From contig CALLME010000114.1 in NCBI GenBank assembly GCA_938007945.1, positions 1 to 30,523 of the forward strand: a stretch of 30,523 nt of DNA. Direction: 5' to 3'. This DNA is from an uncultured Caulobacterales bacterium. GTDB taxonomy: Bacteria > Pseudomonadota > Alphaproteobacteria > Caulobacterales > Maricaulaceae. The notes under the pieces are model-generated. The model was given only the letters and a program-made list of their open reading frames with translations. It made no database searches and was not told the origin of the DNA. The translations under genes were made by a program, and so were the position numbers. Below, in pieces: positions 23,745-30,523 of the stretch (positions are counted from its first letter, which is position 1; each line of letters starts with the position of its first letter).

Positions 23745-24863
23745 TTACGCGGATTTAATCGCCTCAATTATGTAGTCTTGCGTCGCCACATCAAGATCAG
23801 GATACATCGGTAGCGCGATGACTTTGGTCATGGCGTCTTCCGTCTTATTAAGCCGCCCACCTTCTACAGGGTAGTCGCTATAGGCGGTTTGTTTGTGGAT
23901 AGGACGCGGATAATACCGTGCTGTTGGGACGCCTTTATCGCGCAAAGCCGCTTGTAAAGCGTCTGGATTTTCGACTTCAATCGTGAACTGCGCCCATGTA
24001 TTTTTGATGGCGTTACCGAGCTGTGGCACACGCAAGACGTATGACGCAAGACCGTCAACATAGCGCGCGGCCACGCGGTTTCGCATCTCAATCTCTTGCT
24101 CAAATACCTCAAATTTCGCGAGCAATACCGCCGCCTGCAATGTATCAAGACGGGAATTCAAACCGACCCGCACATTATCATATTTATCTGTGCCAGAGCC
24201 GTGGATATGAAGGGACCGCATGGCGCGCATCAATTCCGTGTCATCGGTCATCACCGCGCCGCCGTCGCCGTAACAGCCGAGCGGCTTTGCGGGGAAAAAG
24301 CTTGTCGTTACGACATCCGCCCAATGGCTTGGCGGGTGTCCGTTAAGCGTTGTGCCGAAAGCCTGTGCGCAGTCAGAGATAAGTTTGAGACCGTGACCTT
24401 TAACTATCGGGGCAAGCGCAGGATAGTCCGCAGAGCGTCCGAATAAATCCACGATTATCACCGCGCGCGGGGTTAGCTTGCCCTCATTTTTGACCTGCAC
24501 AATCGCGCGCGACAGGCTGTTAGAACAGATATTATAAGTCTCGCGGTCAATGTCGATAAAGACAGGGGTGGCGCCGCGCAGCGCGATGACTTCCGCCGTC
24601 GCGCAATAGGTAAAGGACGGGCAGAAAACCGCGTCGCCAGGGCCAATATCCCACGCCATAAGTGGCAGTAAAATCGCATCTGTGCCGTTCGCGCATCCGA
24701 GTGCGTGGTCTGTAGCTGCATAATCTGCGAGCTTTTCTTCAAGCTCTCGGACTTCAGGACCTAATATATATTGACCATGGGCGAGCACCTTCGCCATGCG
24801 AGCGTCAATGTCGTCTTTAAGGCGAAGCTGCTGCGCGCCGAGGTCAATAAAATTAATTTTCAT
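23745..24863 (-). CDS. DegT/DnrJ/EryC1/StrS sugar aminotransferase, WbpE-like
   Basis: 372 aa from the ATG at 24863 (MKINFIDLGAQQ); an open frame to 24947 would overlap wecC by 13 bp and has no family similarity. PLP-dependent: Lys193 in TTSFFPAKPLGCYGDGGA forms the Schiff base and Asp164 in LISDCAQAFG contacts the pyridine nitrogen. GQYILGPEVRELEEKLADY and RVGLNSRLDTLQAAVLL are shared with WbpE of Pseudomonas, which aminates UDP-3-keto-GlcNAcA to make diamino-uronic acids. The 3-oxidase partner (WbpB) is not in the window, so the substrate could also be a 4-keto sugar. It lies 71 bp after wecC and 66 bp before the DUF2793 start. Confidence 0.88.
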   Translation of the reverse strand: MKINFIDLGAQQLRLKDDIDARMAKVLAHGQYILGPEVRELEEKLADYAATDHALGCANGTDAILLPLMAWDIGPGDAVFCPSFTYCATAEVIALRGATPVFIDIDRETYNICSNSLSRAIVQVKNEGKLTPRAVIIVDLFGRSADYPALAPIVKGHGLKLISDCAQAFGTTLNGHPPSHWADVVTTSFFPAKPLGCYGDGGAVMTDDTELMRAMRSLHIHGSGTDKYDNVRVGLNSRLDTLQAAVLLAKFEVFEQEIEMRNRVAARYVDGLASYVLRVPQLGNAIKNTWAQFTIEVENPDALQAALRDKGVPTARYYPRPIHKQTAYSDYPVEGGRLNKTEDAMTKVIALPMYPDLDVATQDYIIEAIKSA

Positions 24864-24868
24864 AAGGC

Positions 24869-24900
24869 GACTTAACGCGTTTTTTTCGGAAACGTAAGTC
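24869..24900 (-). promoter_or_regulatory. Hairpin directly upstream of the aminotransferase start
   Basis: GACTTAACG (24869) pairs with CGTAAGTC (ending 24900) with one bulged A, and GTTT pairs with AAAC inside. Read on the minus strand, the hairpin ends 5 nt before the ATG at 24863 and includes the only AAG-like ribosome binding site, so it may limit translation. Confidence 0.4.
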
Positions 24901-24934
24901 TGCGTCCCATGACAATTGCGCGCGGCCCACTCAC

Positions 24935-26203
24935 TTATTGTTTCCAAATACCTTTAACATCGACAATAGCCCCGCGCGGCGCTTTAGCCTCTTTGAACTC
25001 TTTGTGGTCCACCAGCAGCGCATGGACATCGGCCTGCGCGTAAGCCTCGCCCATATCGACAAGCGTCGCGCCGTCTACAGGTGTTGCACTCGCTTCAACA
25101 TTAGGCTCAACAACGAGAACTTTACCTTTATGGGTGCGCGCAATTTCACGCGCGATCTCAAGAGAGGGGCTTTCGCGAAGATCGTCAATATCGGGTTTGA
25201 AAGCCAGACCATAACACGCCACCACAATATCTTCTTCGTCTTTACCAAGCGCATCGCAAGCCGCTCTCATACGCTCTACGACGCGGCGCGGGCGACCATC
25301 ATTGACATGACGCGCGGCCTGAATAAGGGGTGTGTCATCAGGCGCGACTTCGGCGATGAACCACGGATCAACCGCAATGCAATGCCCGCCCACACCTGGG
25401 CCAGGCTGCAAAATATTGACGCGCGGGTGACGATTGGCCAGATGAATGACTTCCCAGACATTCATATCAAGGCCCTCACACACATTGGCAAGCTCATTGG
25501 CATAGGCAATGTTGACATCACGAAACGCATTTTCTGCGAGCTTACACAGCTCCGCACTGCGCGTATCCGTTGGAAATAATGTCCCGTCCACAAATAGTGA
25601 ATACAGCGCCATAGCGCGCGCGGTACAGGCTTTGGTCATGCCGCCGATCGCACGGTCATTTGAGACAAGCTCTTCGACGACTTTGCCTGGCAAAACGCGT
25701 TCAGGACAATAAGCAATATGGACATCACATCCTTCTTGCCCGCGCACGGGAAAGGTCAAATCAGGGCGCGCGGCCGCCAATGCCGCAATTAAACGTTCCG
25801 TCGCGCCGACAGGAGATGTGCTCTCAAGGATAACAAGGTCGCCTTTTTTAAGGACGGGCGCAATGGCGTGACCTGCGCTCATGACATAAGCGAGATCTGA
25901 TTTCTTCTCCGCATCAATCGGTGTTGGCACGGCAATCATAAAGGCATCAGCAGGTTCAGCCGTAAGGGTTGCGCGCAGATAGCCGTTATCCACGGCCTCT
26001 TTGACATAGTCCTCAAGATGTGGCTCAACGATATGGATTTGACCTTTGTTGATGGTGTCCACCACATGTGGAGTCACGTCGAGGCCAATTATGTTAAGCT
26101 TGCGAGACGCCATAACGGCAGCCGTAGGCAGGCCGATATAGCCAAGTCCGACCATGCAAATTTTATCGAAAGCCCGATCTGTCGGGAGGGAATTAATCTT
26201 CAT
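24935..26203 (-). CDS. wecC: UDP-N-acetyl-D-mannosamine dehydrogenase WecC
   Basis: 422 aa. It oxidises UDP-ManNAc to UDP-ManNAcA with two NAD+. The N-terminal NAD motif is GLGYIGLP (19-26); catalytic Cys275 lies in GPGVGGHCIAVDPWF; Lys221 and Asn are in CKLAENAFRDVNIAYANE. VILESTSPVGATE, IAYCPERVLPG and GLAFKPDIDDLRESP follow E. coli WecC closely, more than UDP-Glc or UDP-GlcNAc dehydrogenases. An AGAGAG lies before the start. It follows wecB with 33 bp between, giving the standard wecB-wecC pair, and precedes the aminotransferase by 71 bp. Confidence 0.95.
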   Translation of the reverse strand: MKINSLPTDRAFDKICMVGLGYIGLPTAAVMASRKLNIIGLDVTPHVVDTINKGQIHIVEPHLEDYVKEAVDNGYLRATLTAEPADAFMIAVPTPIDAEKKSDLAYVMSAGHAIAPVLKKGDLVILESTSPVGATERLIAALAAARPDLTFPVRGQEGCDVHIAYCPERVLPGKVVEELVSNDRAIGGMTKACTARAMALYSLFVDGTLFPTDTRSAELCKLAENAFRDVNIAYANELANVCEGLDMNVWEVIHLANRHPRVNILQPGPGVGGHCIAVDPWFIAEVAPDDTPLIQAARHVNDGRPRRVVERMRAACDALGKDEEDIVVACYGLAFKPDIDDLRESPSLEIAREIARTHKGKVLVVEPNVEASATPVDGATLVDMGEAYAQADVHALLVDHKEFKEAKAPRGAIVDVKGIWKQ

Positions 26204-26236
26204 GATACTCTCTAACTTTTTAAGATATTAAAGGTC

Positions 26237-27361
26237 TTAGTTTGTCGCACGCGCGAGAAGCGCCTCAATAATGCGCGGCACAGCTTTACCATCACCATAA
26301 GGATTTTGCGTCTTCGCCATCGCATTATAGGCCTCAGCATCATCAAGCAAAGCCATGGCCTCACCAATAATTTTGTCTTTATCTGTACCGACGAGTTTAA
26401 CCGTACCTGCTGTGACCGCTTCTGGGCGCTCTGTTGTGTCGCGCATGACGAGTACAGGAATACCAAGGCTCGGCGCCTCCTCCTGAACACCGCCTGAGTC
26501 GGTGATAATCAGATGTGCTTGGCTCATCAGACGTACAAATGGCAGATAGGTGAGCGGCTCAATGAGGTGAACATTCTCAACATTCGAAAGAATACGGTCT
26601 ACAGGTTCGCGTACATTGGGGTTAAGGTGCATGGGATAGATGATTTGCGTATCGCCACGCTCCGCCAGAGTTTTGAGCGCCTGACAAATGTTTTCAAAAC
26701 CACCACCAAAGTTTTCACGTCTATGGCCTGTGACGAGAATGAGTTTTTTATTTGGGTCAATTTTTGGCATAGCGGCATCTAGCGAAACTTGCAGCTCTTT
26801 ATCGCCTTTGATTTGGTCAAGAATAACAAAGAGCGCATCAATGACCGTATTGCCGGTCACGACAATGTTTTCTTCGGGCGTGTTTTCGCGAAGAAGATTA
26901 TCGGCAGACCCTTGGGTCGGGGCGAAATGTAGACTTGAGATGACGCCCGCAATGCGGCGGTTAATTTCTTCGGGCCACGGCGCGTAAATATCGTGAGTGC
27001 GCAGCCCCGCCTCGACATGACCGACCGCGATACGCTGGTAATAGGCGGCAAGCGCAACAGCGGAGGTCGTCGCAGTATCGCCGTGCACAAGTACGTAGTC
27101 AGGCTTGACCTCCTCCAGCACAGCTTTCATGCCTGTTAGGATACGCGAGGTGACGTCATAAAGCGTTTGGCCTTTAGTCATCAGGTCGAGATCAAAATCA
27201 GGCGTGATGTCAAAAATCTCAAGCACTTGGTCAAGCATTTCACGGTGCTGTGCTGTGACACAGATTTTAGCGTCGATACCTTCGGCCTCCGCCAAAGCTT
27301 TAACGAGTGGCGCCATTTTAATCGCTTCTGGGCGCGTACCAAAGACTGATAAAACTTTCAT
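26237..27361 (-). CDS. wecB: UDP-N-acetylglucosamine 2-epimerase WecB (non-hydrolysing)
   Basis: 374 aa from the ATG at 27361, which has AGGAA with a 6-nt spacer; the open frame to 27400 adds only 13 unlike residues. It interconverts UDP-GlcNAc and UDP-ManNAc. Motifs: [14 protein letters not shown] at the start, HGDTATT with Asp95, HVEAGLRT with Glu117, PEEINRR with Glu131 and [10 protein letters not shown] with His213; all four match the numbering of the catalytic residues of E. coli Wec[12 protein letters not shown] and [11 protein letters not shown] bind the UDP moiety. The gene begins 101 bp after the O-antigen ligase and is followed by wecC, its usual partner. Confidence 0.96.
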   Translation of the reverse strand: MKVLSVFGTRPEAIKMAPLVKALAEAEGIDAKICVTAQHREMLDQVLEIFDITPDFDLDLMTKGQTLYDVTSRILTGMKAVLEEVKPDYVLVHGDTATTSAVALAAYYQRIAVGHVEAGLRTHDIYAPWPEEINRRIAGVISSLHFAPTQGSADNLLRENTPEENIVVTGNTVIDALFVILDQIKGDKELQVSLDAAMPKIDPNKKLILVTGHRRENFGGGFENICQALKTLAERGDTQIIYPMHLNPNVREPVDRILSNVENVHLIEPLTYLPFVRLMSQAHLIITDSGGVQEEAPSLGIPVLVMRDTTERPEAVTAGTVKLVGTDKDKIIGEAMALLDDAEAYNAMAKTQNPYGDGKAVPRIIEALLARATN

Positions 27362-27418
27362 GATAATTCCTGCCCGATGCCCCGTATTGGGTGTCGCCAA
27401 ACTGTGATTTCAGCAGCG

Positions 27419-27446
27419 CTTTTACTGCTCGCCCTTTGCTTGTCAA
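27419..27446 (-). promoter_or_regulatory. Putative promoter upstream of wecB
   Basis: A perfect TTGACA on the minus strand (complement of 27441-27446), 16 bp spacer, then TAAAAG (complement of 27419-27424, 4/6 match). It lies in the 101-bp gap between the O-antigen ligase stop and wecB, so the sugar genes may have their own transcript. AGCAG/CTGCT arms flank the -10. Confidence 0.4.
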
Positions 27447-27462
27447 CTCTTGCGCACTCTGC

Positions 27463-28869
27463 TTAATCACGGAGCAAGCGCGAAACATAGCCTATGTTAA
27501 ACGCCGTGAAACTGGCGAGCGCAATTGTGCGCAACGGATAATCAACAAGGCTGTGCAAAATCACGGCCAAAATCGACACGAGCAATATTAAAATCAGCTT
27601 CCGCGACCGGCGCGGCGCTTTAACGGCTTTGAAACTCGCCACAATAAACCAAACGATGAAAGCGGCCATTAAGCTCGCGCCAAAAACGCCTAATTCCAAT
27701 ATCACTTGTAGCAGTTCATTATGGGCCTGATTGGCAAAGGTCGTCGTCATTGTGTCGCGGTTTTCATACATGAGATAAACATCATAAAATGAGCCTGGCC
27801 CACTGCCGACCCATCCCATTGCGCGTATGGCCTCCACTGTATTATCATAGATAATCGCGCGCGAAATGCTTTCGCTATCATTGAGCTTATCTGTCAAAAG
27901 CGTCTGCAAATCGCCTGCGTTGATAATGGCGGCCGCGATGAAAATTCCGAGCCCCGCGACAACACCCGCAAGCACTTTGGGCCGTTTAAGTTGTTTGGCG
28001 AACACCACAGGCAAGCTGAGAATAGTCACAACGATCAATAAGCCAAAGCCTGCAAAGGACTCTGTCATGAGCACCGTCGTTAGCATCATAATCAGCGCCA
28101 TGCCCGCCATAGCGATTTTTGCGATACCGTCATTATTTTTCGTAAAGCGGCGATATCCGCGCGAGGCGACATACATCGCGAGCGGCACTGCCATCACATT
28201 AAACATAGCCATATGATTAGCGTTTGAGAAAAACCCGATGGGCACACCGAGATTAACAATGTCGTAGAATTTTAATGTCCCAGGACTGATGGCCTGAGCT
28301 AGCCCAATCGGAAAGGCTAGCACCGCTATGAAAATTACCGTGTAGAGCGTCAACATAAGTTCTCTCGAAGAACGGGTCAGCGCCACGCAGATTAAAACAG
28401 CCAGTGGCGGAAGAAAATCAAAGACCGAATTAAATGTGATATGCGGCGTTAGCGATAGCGGCAGCGCAGGCGGCGCCATCTCTAATGTCTCAAATCCTGG
28501 CAATAAAATTTCTCGGCCTGGCAAGCCCGTCCATATCGCGCTCGGCAAGGGAATTAGATAAAGTGCAAATACGCCCATGCTGAGGACGATAAGCAAAAGC
28601 GGCACAGTGAACAGGCGCGAATAGCCTATGGGGAATTTTCGTGTCCGCGGCCCATCAATGAGCATCACCCAGAGTATAAGCGCGAGTGACAGACCGTATA
28701 AAACTGATTTCGGTGTCACAATATCCTGACTTGTCCCACCCAGCATAAGGCAAAGCGCTAAAAATACAGGCAGTCTGAAATTTAAAAGGGATTTCAAAAG
28801 CGCCCGCGCGTCTTGCTCCCTTTGCGATAAGGGCGCTGTACGCGGTCGTTTTAGGCGACGCGCATTCAT
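27463..28869 (-). CDS. O-antigen ligase/polymerase family membrane protein (Wzy_C)
   Basis: 468 aa with about 12 hydrophobic segments. The large periplasmic loop region carries the family block GSGPGSFYDVYLMYE and QAHNELLQVILELGVFG, followed by HSLVDYPLRTIALASF, typical of Wzy_C (O-antigen ligase/polymerase) proteins. Polymerisation (Wzy) or ligation (WaaL) cannot be told apart by sequence; beside a flippase and a tyrosine kinase, a Wzy-type polymerase is the more likely role. The start overlaps the stop of the upstream hypothetical gene (ATGA), so both are translationally coupled. wecB starts 101 bp downstream. Confidence 0.88.
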   Translation of the reverse strand: MNARRLKRPRTAPLSQREQDARALLKSLLNFRLPVFLALCLMLGGTSQDIVTPKSVLYGLSLALILWVMLIDGPRTRKFPIGYSRLFTVPLLLIVLSMGVFALYLIPLPSAIWTGLPGREILLPGFETLEMAPPALPLSLTPHITFNSVFDFLPPLAVLICVALTRSSRELMLTLYTVIFIAVLAFPIGLAQAISPGTLKFYDIVNLGVPIGFFSNANHMAMFNVMAVPLAMYVASRGYRRFTKNNDGIAKIAMAGMALIMMLTTVLMTESFAGFGLLIVVTILSLPVVFAKQLKRPKVLAGVVAGLGIFIAAAIINAGDLQTLLTDKLNDSESISRAIIYDNTVEAIRAMGWVGSGPGSFYDVYLMYENRDTMTTTFANQAHNELLQVILELGVFGASLMAAFIVWFIVASFKAVKAPRRSRKLILILLVSILAVILHSLVDYPLRTIALASFTAFNIGYVSRLLRD

Positions 28870-30176
28870 GGACTCTCACCTTCTATGATCTCCCGCACCG
28901 TAACATCGACGTCGCTAATACGAATAGACACGCGCTGATTAAAGCCAGAGGGTTGCGCCACAAGCTGCAAATCCTGATAATCACAGCCTTCGGGTAGAGG
29001 GGCTGTATCAATTTCTACGCGTTTTGCGGCGCGGCTCTCATCGTCAAATTTTGCATCAAAATACGGTGTGCGCGCAGGCATGCACGAGAGCCGCCAGAAA
29101 AAATAGCCCTGCTGATCTCTATATTGCCACTGCGCTTGGGAGGTCAGTTTCAGCGGTTGTCCGACAGGCGCGGTAATTAATTGCTGACTTAGAAGAATGC
29201 GTTTGGGCGCGCTTGAACTCGCGTAAAGCCCTGAAGCGGTTTCTATTTCAGCGCGGGCAAATTTGGGAGTATAATTGCGCCAATTAAAGGGCGGGGGGGC
29301 GGTAAGCGCCCGAAAATCCGTATTATAAACAATCGATGATTTTGCCCCTGCCGCCTTCGTCTCGCTCAGGTTTGACCAATCCTCTAGCGCTACATCATAA
29401 AGCGAGAGCCGTTTGAGTTGCGAGAAGTAAAAGCCGAGCAAGCGCGTGCGGATAATCTGGTCGTCTTGCGCCTCTAGAAAAATAAAGAGTGATTTGCGAT
29501 TTTCCGCCACATCCGTCTCTGCCCAAGTCGGGATAGCAAAGCGAAAATAATCCTCCCCCCATGTCGGGGCTGTTGCAAGTTCGCGCTCAATCATAACGCG
29601 CGCCTCAGCCACGGTACTGAGGCCGCGCAAAATCTGAAGGTCGCGCGTTTCAAGATTTTTAAGCCGGTGGCGCAGACTATAAGATGCAATCAAAGCCTCA
29701 AAATCGCCCGCCCGCATATCCAAGTCGCTTAACGCCATTAGGGTCTGCCGCTCACGCGCATTGCGTGACTTCACAAGCTCGAGCATAGCCCGGTCTGACC
29801 ACGTTAATTTGCTGAGATAATCCGCCGTCGCAATCTGCGTTAAGGCTTTGACATTAAGCGGAGCTTTAGCAAATGCGCGCTTGGCGCGGGTCTTGAGAAC
29901 ACTTGCCTCAGTCTCAGAAAAATCAAGCGTCCCGTCTGCGATTTTAAGCTGATTTTCTTCGCTCCCATACGGCCTGAGCGCGAGCGCATTGGCCCGAATT
30001 AACGCAGGCGCATAGTCCGAAAATTTGGTTGCCGCTTGACGGGCATCCGATTTCACAAGCTCACGTTTGGCGATATTCTGCCACAAGATGAAAGCCGCCA
30101 CGAGCACGACAAAAACGCTTAGACCCCGCACAATCTGCTGGCCTGCATCGGCGCGTTTGTTCTCGCGCTTGGCCAT
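28866..30176 (-). CDS. Membrane-anchored protein of unknown function in polysaccharide locus
   Basis: 436 aa; I do not recognise a named family. One membrane segment lies at about residues 17-34 (VRGLSVFVVLVAAFILWQ), so the rest is probably periplasmic. Residues about 45-260 are alpha-helical and Ala/Leu-rich, with helix pairs that look like degenerate TPRs (for example KRAFAKAPLNVKALTQIATADYL). From about 305 to the end the sequence is beta-rich (LKLTSQAQWQYRDQQGYFFW, RVSIRISDVDVTVREI), like a carbohydrate-binding sandwich. It overlaps the O-antigen ligase/polymerase gene by 4 bp and starts 2 bp after the tyrosine kinase stop. A part in polymerisation or export of the glycan is inferred only from that tight placement. 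Confidence 0.75.
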   Translation of the reverse strand: MAKRENKRADAGQQIVRGLSVFVVLVAAFILWQNIAKRELVKSDARQAATKFSDYAPALIRANALALRPYGSEENQLKIADGTLDFSETEASVLKTRAKRAFAKAPLNVKALTQIATADYLSKLTWSDRAMLELVKSRNARERQTLMALSDLDMRAGDFEALIASYSLRHRLKNLETRDLQILRGLSTVAEARVMIERELATAPTWGEDYFRFAIPTWAETDVAENRKSLFIFLEAQDDQIIRTRLLGFYFSQLKRLSLYDVALEDWSNLSETKAAGAKSSIVYNTDFRALTAPPPFNWRNYTPKFARAEIETASGLYASSSAPKRILLSQQLITAPVGQPLKLTSQAQWQYRDQQGYFFWRLSCMPARTPYFDAKFDDESRAAKRVEIDTAPLPEGCDYQDLQLVAQPSGFNQRVSIRISDVDVTVREIIEGESP

Positions 30177-30178
30177 GA

Positions 30179-30523
30179 TTAGCTCGTAATATCGAGCTTA
30201 CGCTGCTCTTGTTTCTTAGCTGATGCTTTGCTGCGTTTCGGCGCGCCGTAATCAGAGGACCCTTTGCCGTAGCTGTAAGAATAATAATCCATATAGCCCG
30301 CAGTCGGTGCGTTGTACTTCGTCAGCAAGACACCAAGAATTTTTGTGCCACTACTCGCCAGACGCTCAATTGTCAGTCGCACAGCGGGCGTGCGTAGCTG
30401 ATTGGCTTCTACGACGAGCAAGGTCGCGTCAACTTTCGCGCCAATCACAGGCGCGTCAGCGAGGCCCAATACAGGCGGTGAGTCAATAACGACATAGTCG
30501 TAATTATCTTTGGCAAATTCGAT
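30179..30523 (-). CDS. Bacterial tyrosine kinase C-terminus (Wzc/CpsD/ExoP type), 5' end cut off
   Basis: Only the last 114 residues are in the window; the frame is open through base 30523. YDYVVIDSPPVLGLADA is the Walker B region of BY-kinases, followed by DATLLVVEANQLRT and GTKILGVLLTKYNAP, the usual end of the P-loop domain. After it a tyrosine cluster (YMDYYSYSYGKGSSDYG) fits the autophosphorylated tail, then a Lys-rich end. In Wzc-type proteins cycles of phosphorylation control the length of the polymer. Whether this is a fused co-polymerase/kinase or a separate CpsD cannot be seen. Three genes follow on the same strand with minimal spacing, so it probably heads or is internal to this operon. 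Confidence 0.9.
   Translation of the reverse strand: MEFAKDNYDYVVIDSPPVLGLADAPVIGAKVDATLLVVEANQLRTPAVRLTIERLASSGTKILGVLLTKYNAPTAGYMDYYSYSYGKGSSDYGAPKRSKASAKKQEQRKLDITS

Noticed and set aside
24938..25579. 213-residue open frame on the plus strand
   Set aside because: Fully antisense to wecC, whose motifs are intact; composition looks like a complement-strand shadow with no recognisable domain.
1..30523. tRNA genes, CRISPR arrays, insertion sequences, toxin-antitoxin or defence systems
   Set aside because: None seen: no transposase or integrase motifs, no regular short repeat arrays, and nearly all sequence is explained by conventional genes.

Overview
The window looks like chromosomal DNA from an alphaproteobacterium, plausibly the Caulobacterales/Hyphomonadaceae side of the class. 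The reasons are a RegA/ActR/PrrA-type redox response regulator with its near-invariant C-terminal helix-turn-helix, a NodT-type outer-membrane efflux lipoprotein, extensin-like and DUF2793 proteins that are common in that class, and a PhoR/PhoU/PhoB set. The class is a fairly safe inference; the order is a guess. Coding density is very high. No tRNA, rRNA, CRISPR array, insertion sequence or integrase was seen, and no gap longer than 300 bp lacks a gene.

Left part (1-5459): the 3' part of rlmN (23S rRNA/tRNA adenine methyltransferase). A tight three-gene run follows: a DUF350 membrane protein, a membrane-anchored trypsin-like protease and an extensin-like (M15-fold) envelope protein. A convergent Zn-type cation diffusion facilitator comes next, then a stand-alone CelD/BioF2-like GNAT protein that ends at a bidirectional terminator.

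Middle, minus strand (5498-14048): a tripartite RND efflux set in the order NodT-type outer-membrane lipoprotein, HlyD-type adaptor, RND pump, with an M13 (neprilysin-like) metallopeptidase lipoprotein as the last gene.

Middle, plus strand (14331-17325): phoR, phoU and phoB. The pst transporter genes that often sit between phoR and phoU are absent. A three-unit, 11-bp-period Pho-box-like array lies upstream of phoU. Convergent to phoB is a regA-type regulator without its RegB kinase nearby, with a perfect dyad upstream of its start.

Right part (18042-30523): a surface polysaccharide locus on both strands. The plus strand carries a UDP-glucuronate 4-epimerase-like enzyme, an FkbM methyltransferase, a Wzx-like flippase and a GT-B glycosyltransferase. 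The minus strand carries the C-terminus of a bacterial tyrosine kinase (Wzc/CpsD type), an unrecognised TPR-like membrane-anchored protein, an O-antigen ligase/polymerase, wecB, wecC, a WbpE-like sugar aminotransferase and a DUF2793 protein. WecB and WecC together make UDP-ManNAcA; the epimerase would supply UDP-GalA. The flippase, polymerase and kinase fit a Wzx/Wzy-dependent capsule or exopolysaccharide pathway. No initiating phosphoglycosyltransferase is in the window.

Most of the window is conventional. The least explained items are the DUF2793 gene and the hypothetical protein in the polysaccharide operon, hairpins at two start sites there, the dyad upstream of regA, and the Pho-box array in a pst-less pho cluster.
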